Of a DNA stretch of 13,620 bases, positions 1 to 9,183 are shown piece by piece (position 1 is the stretch's first letter; every line of letters starts with the position of its first letter). The notes below the pieces were generated by a model. The model made no database searches. It worked only from the letters and a program-made list of their open reading frames with translations, and was not told where the DNA came from. A program made the position numbers and the translations under genes. The DNA is from QWPN01 sp044238145 (GTDB lineage: Bacteria; Planctomycetota; Planctomycetia; Pirellulales; UBA1268). Location: positions 1 through 13,620 of the forward strand of contig JBIIDT010000077.1 in the NCBI GenBank assembly GCA_044238145.1. The letters are read 5' to 3'.

Positions 1-647
1 CGGAGATCATGATCGCGAGCGCCGGCTGGCTCGCCGGTCATCCGGTGAACGCGGCGCGGATCGCCGCGGGCAAGCGGCCGGCGACGCACGTCTGGCTGTG
101 GGGTGCGGGGCGGGCGCCGGCGTTCGAACCCTTCGCCAGCCGGTACGGCGTGAACGGCACGATGATCACGGCCGTCGACCTGCTGCGCGGCCTGGCCGCC
201 CTCGCCGGCTGGCGGCGGCTCGAGGTGCCGGGCGCGACCGGCTACCTGGACACCGACTACGCGGCCAAGGGCCGCCACGCGATCGCGGAACTCGGCCGCA
301 CCGACCTCGTGTGCGTGCACGTCGAGGCGCCCGACGAGGCGAGCCACCAGGGCGACGCGGCGGAGAAGGTGAAGGCGATCGAGGAGATCGACGCCAAGAT
401 CGTGGCCCCGATCGCGGCCCACCTGGCCGGCGCGGGCGACCACCGGATCCTCGTCTGCCCCGACCACCCCACCTTCCTGGCGACGAAGACGCACTCCCGC
501 GGGCCGGTGCCCTTCGTGATGGCGGGCGCGGGGATCGCCGCGGGCGGGCGGGCGGCGTACGACGAGCCGACGGCGGCCGCCACCGGCGACGCGATCCTCC
601 CCGGCTGGAAGCTGATGGGCGAGTTTTTGGGAACGGCCCGCGGCTGA
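1..647 (+). CDS. ApgM-type phosphoglycerate mutase homologue, probable homoserine kinase (5' truncated)
   Basis: The reading frame is already open at the left edge and ends with TGA at 645-647, so only the C-terminal ~215 residues of a family usually about 400 aa long are present. The ATG at 9 is internal. The segment matches the archaeal-type, cofactor-independent phosphoglycerate mutase family (ApgM, alkaline phosphatase-like metalloenzymes). The metal-site motif HVEAPDEASHQGD is encoded around 318-356, then CPDHPTF around 457-477, then THSRGPVPF around 490-516. Together these carry the Asp and His residues that bind the two metal ions in this superfamily. A bacterial branch of the family has been proposed to be homoserine kinase (TIGR02535), largely because it clusters with threonine-pathway genes. 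The aspartate kinase 29 nt downstream fits that role better than glycolysis. Family assignment is firm; homoserine kinase rather than mutase activity is inference from context. Confidence 0.85.
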   Translation, partial: EIMIASAGWLAGHPVNAARIAAGKRPATHVWLWGAGRAPAFEPFASRYGVNGTMITAVDLLRGLAALAGWRRLEVPGATGYLDTDYAAKGRHAIAELGRTDLVCVHVEAPDEASHQGDAAEKVKAIEEIDAKIVAPIAAHLAGAGDHRILVCPDHPTFLATKTHSRGPVPFVMAGAGIAAGGRAAYDEPTAAATGDAILPGWKLMGEFLGTARG

Positions 648-663
648 ACGCGGGCCGCAAGAA

Positions 664-667
664 AGGA
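664..667 (+). promoter_or_regulatory. Shine-Dalgarno site of the aspartate kinase gene
   Basis: AGGA lies in a purine-rich run in the 29-nt gap after the upstream gene, with 9 nt between it and the ATG at 677. It fixes the start at the residue just before the conserved KFGG motif. The frame stays open upstream to position 98 only because of the high GC content. Confidence 0.7.
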
Positions 668-676
668 AAGGGAACG

Positions 677-2437
677 ATGGCCCTGGTGGTGCAGAAGTTC
701 GGCGGCACGAGCGTGGCGGACCCGCAGAAGATCAAGGCGGCCGCCGCCAAGGCGATCGCGCGGCACGCGGCCGGCGACCGGGTGGTCGTCGTGGTCAGCG
801 CCATGGGCCACCAGACCGACATCCTCGTCGACCTCGCCCGGCAGATCTCCGAGCGGCCGAGCGCCCGCGAGATGGACATGCTCCTCTCCACGGGTGAGCA
901 GGTGAGCGTGGCCCTGTTCGCCATGGCCATCCAGGCCGCGGGCCACAAGGCCGTGAGCCTGACCGGCGCCCAGATCGGCATCCGCACCGATTCCACGCAC
1001 ACCAAGGCCCGCATCAAGTCGATCTCCACCGACCACGTGAAGGGCCTGCTGGCCGACGGGGCGATCGTGATCGCCGCCGGCTTCCAGGGCATCGACCAGC
1101 ACGGCAACATCACCACGCTCGGCCGGGGCGGCTCCGACACCACGGCCGTGGCCCTGGCGGCCGTGCTCGACGCCGACGTGTGCGAGATCTACACCGACGT
1201 CGACGGCGTCTACACGACCGACCCGCGATGCCTGCCGGAGGCCCGGCGGCTGGCCTCGATCAGCTACGACGAGATGCTGGAACTCGCCAGCCTCGGGGCC
1301 GGCGTGATGCACTCCCGGTCGATCGAGTTCGCCAAGAAGTTCGGCGTGCCGGTGCTCGTGCGGTCGAGCTTCAAGGACGTGCCCGGGACGCTGATCGTGG
1401 CGGCCGACCGGGCCACGCCGCGACCGGTGAGCGGCGTCGCCCTGGCGAAGGACGAGGCGCGGATCACGCTGGAGAACGTGCCCGACCAGCCGGGCTCGAG
1501 CCACGCGCTGTTTTCGCAGCTCGCGGCGTCGGGGATCGCGGTCGACATGATCGTGCAGAACGTCGGGCAGGGGGGGCGGGCCGACATCTCGTTCACCGTA
1601 CCAGCCGACGACCTGACGGACGCGCTCGAGCTGTCCGGCCGCGTCGCGCAGGCCCTGGGCGCCAGCGGCGTGTCGCACGACGCGGAGCTGGCGAAGGTCT
1701 CCGTGGTCGGCGTGGGCATGGCCCGCGAGGAAGGGGTGGCCGGGCGGATGTTCACCTCGCTGGCCCGCGAGGGGATCAACGTCCGCATGATCACCACGAG
1801 CGAGATCAAGATCTCGGTGCTCGTCGGCCGGCAGGACGGCCAGGCGGCCGTCCGGGCCGTGCACCGGGCCTTCGGCCTCGAGGCGGAGACGACCGACGGC
1901 GAGGCCGACGCCCGCGGGTCGCGGCACGAGAAGTCCTCGCCCCTGGAGGTCGTGCGGCGGCTCGAAGGGATGGAGGACCTGGCCATCGAGGACTGCACCC
2001 TCGACGCCTCGCAGGCCCTCGTCACCTTCACCGACCTGCCCGACACGCCGGGCGTGGCCGCCGACGTCTTCGAGGAGCTCGGCCGGGCCGGCCTGTTCGT
2101 CGACATGATCGTGCAGAGCCACCCGCGAGACGGCCGGGCCGAACTGTCGTTCACCGTGCCGGCCGCGAGCCGCGACCGGGCGACGGAGGCGGCGAAGAAG
2201 ATCGCCGCGGCCCGCGGAGCGACGGTGGCCGACGTGCCGCACGTGGCGAAGCTCTCGATCACGGGCGTCGGCATCCGCAGCCACGCCGGCGTGGCCGACC
2301 GGCTCTTCAAGCCGCTGGCCGACGAGGGGATCAACATCGACCTCGTGAGCACGAGCGAGGTGCGGCTCAACGTGATCGTGGCCGCGGAGCACGGCGAGAA
2401 GTCGCTGCGGGTGCTCCGCAAGGCCTTCGGGGTGTGA
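677..2437 (+). CDS. lysC: Aspartate kinase with four ACT domains
   Basis: This 586-aa protein phosphorylates L-aspartate to 4-phospho-L-aspartate, the entry step to lysine, threonine and methionine, in the cytoplasm. The amino acid kinase domain covers about residues 1-245. It starts with the signature KFGGTS at 7-12 and also contains STGEQVS, GRGGSDTTA and EIYTDVDGVYTTDPR. A first ACT pair follows at about 259-400 (VPDQPG, VDMIVQN, EGINVRMITTSEI). After a polar linker near 405-420 comes a second ACT pair at about 425-586 (LPDTPG, VDMIVQS, EGINIDLVSTSEV). Most bacterial monofunctional aspartokinases are about 400-410 aa with one pair. Enzymes of about 600 aa with four ACT domains are known from cyanobacteria. 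ACT domains bind amino acids, so feedback control by lysine and/or threonine is expected but cannot be read from the sequence. The start is set by a good Shine-Dalgarno. The ApgM-like gene 29 nt upstream suggests co-transcription. Confidence 0.95.
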   Translation: MALVVQKFGGTSVADPQKIKAAAAKAIARHAAGDRVVVVVSAMGHQTDILVDLARQISERPSAREMDMLLSTGEQVSVALFAMAIQAAGHKAVSLTGAQIGIRTDSTHTKARIKSISTDHVKGLLADGAIVIAAGFQGIDQHGNITTLGRGGSDTTAVALAAVLDADVCEIYTDVDGVYTTDPRCLPEARRLASISYDEMLELASLGAGVMHSRSIEFAKKFGVPVLVRSSFKDVPGTLIVAADRATPRPVSGVALAKDEARITLENVPDQPGSSHALFSQLAASGIAVDMIVQNVGQGGRADISFTVPADDLTDALELSGRVAQALGASGVSHDAELAKVSVVGVGMAREEGVAGRMFTSLAREGINVRMITTSEIKISVLVGRQDGQAAVRAVHRAFGLEAETTDGEADARGSRHEKSSPLEVVRRLEGMEDLAIEDCTLDASQALVTFTDLPDTPGVAADVFEELGRAGLFVDMIVQSHPRDGRAELSFTVPAASRDRATEAAKKIAAARGATVADVPHVAKLSITGVGIRSHAGVADRLFKPLADEGINIDLVSTSEVRLNVIVAAEHGEKSLRVLRKAFGV

Positions 2438-2570
2438 CCGGACCGAGAAGGCATCGCGGGCCAGCGATCACAAGCCCAACCCGGCCCGCGGGCGGCATGA
2501 GTTGCGTCGCTGGCGGCCGCACGCCACGCTCCGCATCCTCACGCCGACCCTCGGGCCTTCTCGTCCCGGT
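2437..2570. repeat. Nested inverted repeats in the convergent intergenic gap
   Basis: The gap between the convergently oriented aspartate kinase and DUF151 genes has no plausible gene. Its outer arms, 2437-2452 (ACCGGACCGAGAAGGC) and 2555-2570 (GCCTTCTCGTCCCGGT), are complementary at 14 of 16 positions. Inside them lies a perfect 8-bp inverted pair, GCCAGCGA at 2460-2467 and TCGCTGGC at 2507-2514. A transcript could therefore fold into a long stem enclosing a smaller one. No U-tract follows, so a classical intrinsic terminator is not shown. It may be a bidirectional termination structure, a REP-like dispersed element, or chance pairing in GC-rich DNA. Confidence 0.4.
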
Positions 2571-2605
2571 GGCAGAGCGGCGGTGATTTCAGCGCGCGAT
2601 GCACG

Positions 2606-3007
2606 TCAGCCGAGGACGTTCTCGAGCACTTCTTCGGCGACGTAGATCGGGAGGTTCGGCTCGCAGGTCACGGCCACCGCGATCGCGTCGGAGGGGCGGG
2701 CGTCGATCTCGATCACGTCACCGTCCTTGGCCACGCGGATCACGGCGTAGTAGGTGTGCTCCTTGATCTCGGAGATCACGACGTCCTGAAACTCGCCGCC
2801 GAGCAGCTCGACCGCGGCCACGAGCAGGTCGTGCGTCAGCGGGCGCGGCGAGGAGTGGTGCTTGACGCGGCGGTCGATGCTCGTGGCCTCGAAGAGCCCG
2901 ATGAGGATCGGGAACGTGCGGTCGCCGTCCACTTCCTTGAGGTACACGACCTGCTGGTCGTTGATCTCGCTGATGATGATCCGCGAGAGTTCCATCTGCA
3001 CGCTCAT
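2606..3007 (-). CDS. Bifunctional nuclease family protein (DUF151/BFN domain)
   Basis: This is a 133-aa cytoplasmic protein consisting of essentially one DUF151 (BFN, COG1259) domain. Hallmarks are the N-terminal strand MELSRIIISEINDQQVVYLKE, the segment FPILIGLFEATSI, the helix HDLLVAAVELLGG, and the conserved block IDARPSDAIAVAV near residues 99-111. Plant members have been reported to have RNase and DNase activity, but the role of stand-alone bacterial copies is poorly defined. Many bacterial homologues carry a C-terminal UVR motif; this one ends shortly after the BFN core and lacks it. The ATG at 3007 is supported by GGAG (3020-3017 on the minus strand) with a 9-nt spacer; a second ATG at 2995 is less likely. 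It lies 64 nt downstream of valS on the same strand and could be cotranscribed, but a promoter-like element sits in the gap. Domain assignment is secure, function much less so. Confidence 0.9.
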   Translation of the reverse strand: MSVQMELSRIIISEINDQQVVYLKEVDGDRTFPILIGLFEATSIDRRVKHHSSPRPLTHDLLVAAVELLGGEFQDVVISEIKEHTYYAVIRVAKDGDVIEIDARPSDAIAVAVTCEPNLPIYVAEEVLENVLG

Positions 3008-3046
3008 GGGAAGCCGCTCCGCGGGTATGGAAATCCGACGGCCTGG

Positions 3047-3071
3047 ATTCTACCCCCCGGTCGCCGCCGAT

Positions 3072-3075
<4 letters not shown>
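3047..3075 (-). promoter_or_regulatory. Possible sigma-70-type promoter of the DUF151 gene
   Basis: Read on the minus strand, GTGAAT (3075-3070), a 17-nt spacer and TAGAAT (3052-3047) resemble -35 and -10 boxes; the -10 matches consensus at 5 of 6 positions and the -35 at 3 of 6. The -35 overlaps the valS stop codon, and the implied 5' leader is about 35 nt. The -10 is a locally AT-rich spot in otherwise very GC-rich DNA. Predicted by eye only. Confidence 0.35.
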
Positions 3076-6164
<3,089 letters not shown>

Positions 6165-6317
6165 GAGGTTCCTCGACGGGCCCCACATTCTGCCCACGGC
6201 CTGCCGATCCTGCCACCGCGTCCAGCCCGCGCCGGTCGCCACGTCCCGACGCGGCTGGGGTAAACGCGGCGACGAACCTATCATGGAGGGCCGATCCCCC
6301 GCCCTCGAGGTCCCGCC
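6165..6317. promoter_or_regulatory. Divergent intergenic region between valS and the propeller-cytochrome gene
   Basis: These 153 bp separate two outward-facing genes and must hold at least one start of transcription in each direction unless leaders are long. On the plus strand TATCAT at 6279-6284 is a -10-like hexamer (5 of 6) just upstream of the 6318 gene, but nothing convincing lies at -35. On the minus strand CAGAAT (6192-6187) is a weaker -10 candidate for valS. No T-box leader is apparent in this length. GAGG at 6307-6310 with a 7-nt spacer serves the ATG at 6318. Confidence 0.4.
6171..6174 (-). promoter_or_regulatory. Shine-Dalgarno site that decides the valS start
   Basis: Minus-strand GAGG with a 6-nt spacer precedes the ATG at 6164. 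An in-frame ATG eight codons further upstream (6188) has no comparable site, and the conserved N-terminus of the enzyme begins right after the chosen Met. Confidence 0.65.
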
Positions 6318-9056
6318 ATGCTCCGCCTCCGCGTCGCTGCGGCCTGCGTCGTCTGTCTGCTCGTGCCGTGCGCCGGGTTCGCCGCGGAGACCGCCGCGCG
6401 GCCCGCCCGCTGGGAGCAGCCCGTCGAGGCCATGCCGGTCGCGGCCGGCGAGGCGCCGCGGCCGGACGGCCCGCCGGCCTTCCGGGTGCCGGACGGGTTC
6501 GCGGTCGAGCGGGTGTTCGTCGTGCCGCGGGACGACCTCGGCTCGTGGGTCTGCCTCGCGACCGACGGCCAGGGGCGGCTCTTCGCCAGCGACCAGCGGG
6601 ACAAGGGTCTCGTGCGGATCACGCCCGGGGCGGTCGACGGCTCCCGGCCCACGGTCGTGGAGACGATCCCCGTGCCGCTCACCGGCGCCCAGGGACTGCT
6701 GTGGGCCTTCGACAGCCTGTACGTCGTGTGCAACGGCGGTCCCGGCAGCGGCCTCTACCGGGTGCGCGACAGCGACGGCGACGACACGCTCGACGCCGTG
6801 GAAAAGCTCCGCGACTTTCCCGGGGGCGGCGAGCACGGCCCGCACGCCGTCCGCCTCGCGCCCGACGGCACGCGGCTGTTCGTGATCTGCGGCAACCACA
6901 CGAAGCCGCCGTTCGGCGTCGAGGACCTGACGCCGCCGCAGACGATGGGCGGCATCCGAAGCGACCAACGCCGGATCGCCCTGGCGGCCGACGGCGGGAG
7001 CCGCCTGCCGGCTGCCTGGGACGAGGATCAGATCATCCCGCGGATGTGGGACGCCGGGGGGCACGCGGTAGGGATCCTCGCGCCGGGCGGCTACGTGGTC
7101 GCCACCGATCGCGACGGCACGCAATGGGAGATCTGGTCCGCCGGCTACCGCAACGCCTACGACTTCGCCTTCAACGCCGACGGCGAGATGTTCGCCTACG
7201 ACGCCGACATGGAGTGGGACTTCGGCACGCCCTGGTACCGCCCGACCCGCGTGACGCATGCCACGAGCGGCAGCGAGTTCGGCTGGCGGAGCGGCTCGGG
7301 CAAGTGGCCGGCCTCGTTCCCCGACAGCCTGCCGCCCTTGCTCGACCTCGGCCCCGGCTCGCCCGTGGGCGTCACGTTCGGCTACGGGGCGAAGTTTCCG
7401 GCGAAGTACCAGCAGGCCCTCTTCGTCTGCGACTGGACGTTCGGGACGATGTACGCGGTCCACCTCGAACCGGCGGGTTCGACCTACCGGGCCGTCAAGG
7501 AGCAGTTCCTGTCGCGCACGCCGCTGCCGCTCACCGACGCGGTCGTGGGCGACGACGGGGCGATGTACTTCGCGGTCGGTGGCCGCGGCGGCCAGAGCGA
7601 ACTCTACCGGGTGCGGTACACGGGCTCCGCGCCGACGGCGCCGGTCGACCACCGCGACCCGCGCGGGAAGGCCGAGCGGGCGGTGCGGCACGCGCTCGAG
7701 GCCCTGCACAGACGGGCCGCCGATCCCGCCGCGGCGGTGGCCGCGGCCCTGCCGCACCTCGGCAGCCCGGATCGGTTCACCCGTTATGCGGCCCGCGTGT
7801 CGCTCGAGCACCAGCCGCTGGAGGTGTGGCAGGACAAGGCCCTCGCGTCCGCGGCGCCGCTGGCGCGGATCGCCGGGGCGATCGCCGTGGCCAGGCAGGC
7901 CGCGCCCGCGGCCCAGCCGGCGGTGCTCGCGGCCCTCGATGCGATCGACGTCGCGGCCCTCGACGTCGCCGGAAGGATCGACCTCGCCCGCGGCTACGAG
8001 CTGGCGATCGTCCGGCTGGGCATGCCGGCGGACGACGCCCGGGCGCGGATCGTGGCCAGGCTCGGGCCGCTCTTTCCGTCGGGCGACTTCGACCTCGACC
8101 GCGCGCTCTCGAGCCTGCTCGTGGCCCTGCGGGCTCCGGGCATCGTCACGAAGCTCTGCGGGCTGCTCGCTGCCACGAGCGGCTCGGCCGGTGCGACCAA
8201 CCTCGCCACCGACGAGGACGAACTGCGCGAGATCATCGGTCGCAACGCCCAGTACGGCGGCACCGTCCGCACGGCCCTCGAGAAGCGGAGCGACCTGCTC
8301 CAGGTCCACTACGCCTACGCGCTGCGGACGGTGCAGGAGCGGGACGCCTGGACGGAGGAGAACCGCCGCGCGTATCACGCCTGGTTCCGCCGGGCGCGCG
8401 ACTGGGCCGGTGGGGCGAGCTTCCGCAAGTTCCTCGTCAACATCGAGAACGAGAGCCTGGCAGGCCTCACGGAGAACGAGCGGCTCGCGCTCGAGACCCG
8501 GGGCATCCGCGAGCGATGGGTGCCGCCGCCGCTCCCCAAGCCGGCCGGGCCGGGCCGCGCCTGGGCGGCCGACGACGTGCTCGCCGCGGCCGACAAGGGG
8601 CTCGCGCATGGCCGCAACTACGACCGCGGTAAGGTGGCGTTCGCGGCCGCCCGCTGCGTCGTCTGCCATCGCTACGGCGAGGATGGAGGCGCCACCGGCC
8701 CGGACCTGACGCAGGCCGGCGGGCGGTTCCAGCTCAAGGATCTCGTCGAGGCGATCGTCCATCCGAGCAAGGTGATCTCCGACCAGTACAAGGCCAGCGT
8801 CGTGCAGACCGCCGACGGCCGGGTCGTCACGGGCCGGGTCGTGAGCGAGTCGCCCGAGAAGCTCGTCGTGGTCACGGACCCCGAGGACGCGACGAAGTTC
8901 GTGGAGATCGCGAGGTCCGACGTCGAGGAGATCGTGCCGGCGTCGGAATCGCTGATGCCCAGGGGCCTCCTCGACACGCTCAACGAGACCGAGGTGCTCG
9001 ATCTCCTCGCCTACCTGCTCTGCCGCGACAACCGTGGCGACCAGCGGTTCAAGTGA
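6318..9056 (+). CDS. Exported beta-propeller protein with C-terminal c-type heme domain
   Basis: This 912-aa protein starts with a Sec signal peptide (basic MLRLR, hydrophobic stretch, cleavage after about GFAA at 19-22). Residues about 53-440 resemble the sorbosone/glucose-dehydrogenase-like propeller often called a membrane-bound dehydrogenase domain in Pirellula-type proteins (TIGR02604-like). It includes FRVPDGFAVERVF and a calcium-loop-like D151-SDGDDTLD. Residues about 445-740 are an Ala/Leu-rich helical, HEAT-like region. The C-terminal ~150 residues match the Pirellula/Verrucomicrobium heme domain (TIGR02603): CVVCH at 780-784 for covalent heme, GPDLT at 794-798, HPSKVISDQY, and a likely distal ligand Met880 in SLMPRGL. 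Such proteins are thought to be periplasmic oxidoreductases or carbohydrate-binding redox proteins; the substrate is unknown. GAGG 7 nt before the ATG supports the start. The giant cytochrome gene follows 127 bp downstream. Architecture is clear, enzymatic role is not. Confidence 0.88.
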   Translation: MLRLRVAAACVVCLLVPCAGFAAETAARPARWEQPVEAMPVAAGEAPRPDGPPAFRVPDGFAVERVFVVPRDDLGSWVCLATDGQGRLFASDQRDKGLVRITPGAVDGSRPTVVETIPVPLTGAQGLLWAFDSLYVVCNGGPGSGLYRVRDSDGDDTLDAVEKLRDFPGGGEHGPHAVRLAPDGTRLFVICGNHTKPPFGVEDLTPPQTMGGIRSDQRRIALAADGGSRLPAAWDEDQIIPRMWDAGGHAVGILAPGGYVVATDRDGTQWEIWSAGYRNAYDFAFNADGEMFAYDADMEWDFGTPWYRPTRVTHATSGSEFGWRSGSGKWPASFPDSLPPLLDLGPGSPVGVTFGYGAKFPAKYQQALFVCDWTFGTMYAVHLEPAGSTYRAVKEQFLSRTPLPLTDAVVGDDGAMYFAVGGRGGQSELYRVRYTGSAPTAPVDHRDPRGKAERAVRHALEALHRRAADPAAAVAAALPHLGSPDRFTRYAARVSLEHQPLEVWQDKALASAAPLARIAGAIAVARQAAPAAQPAVLAALDAIDVAALDVAGRIDLARGYELAIVRLGMPADDARARIVARLGPLFPSGDFDLDRALSSLLVALRAPGIVTKLCGLLAATSGSAGATNLATDEDELREIIGRNAQYGGTVRTALEKRSDLLQVHYAYALRTVQERDAWTEENRRAYHAWFRRARDWAGGASFRKFLVNIENESLAGLTENERLALETRGIRERWVPPPLPKPAGPGRAWAADDVLAAADKGLAHGRNYDRGKVAFAAARCVVCHRYGEDGGATGPDLTQAGGRFQLKDLVEAIVHPSKVISDQYKASVVQTADGRVVTGRVVSESPEKLVVVTDPEDATKFVEIARSDVEEIVPASESLMPRGLLDTLNETEVLDLLAYLLCRDNRGDQRFK

Positions 9057-9129
9057 GCCAGTGCGTCGCGGGACGCCCAGATGCCGGCGTTGCCCTCGAG
9101 GGTGCTTTCGAGGTAATCTCCAATCTGTC

Positions 9130-9141
9130 GACAAATTTGTC
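9130..9141. promoter_or_regulatory. AT-rich 12-bp perfect palindrome, candidate operator
   Basis: GACAAATTTGTC is a perfect dyad in the 127-bp gap between the two cytochrome genes, 43 bp before the proposed ATG at 9184. It lies in the only clearly AT-rich patch of this gap (about 9111-9141). It could be a transcription factor half-site pair or part of a promoter. No regulator gene lies nearby to match it with. Confidence 0.35.
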
Positions 9142-9183
9142 CGGCCGTGGGTGGCCGGGCGACGCCCTGTCGTGAGCCGTGGC

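Noticed and set aside
98..676. Upstream extension of the aspartate kinase frame
   Set aside because: It overlaps the ApgM-like gene in another frame and is Arg/Gly-rich; the Shine-Dalgarno and the conserved N-terminus place the start at 677.
1270..1445. Internal translation start that would give a separate beta subunit of aspartate kinase, as in some Gram-positive enzymes
   Set aside because: In-frame ATG/GTG codons exist, but none has a convincing Shine-Dalgarno in front of it.
257..2392. Long minus-strand frame opposite aspartate kinase, and two others there (166-1143, 1264-2454)
   Set aside because: Composition is that of a shadow frame (His/Arg/Gly or Ser/Ala/Arg repeats); no recognisable domain, and the plus-strand frame is unmistakably coding.
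6165..6317. T-box or other amino acid riboswitch leader for valS
   Set aside because: The gap is short and no specifier hairpin, T-box motif or terminator/antiterminator pair could be found.
9034..9183. N-terminal extension of the giant cytochrome to an ATG inside the previous gene
   Set aside because: It would put 50 Arg/Cys/Gly-rich residues before a proper Sec signal peptide and overlap the end of the upstream gene.
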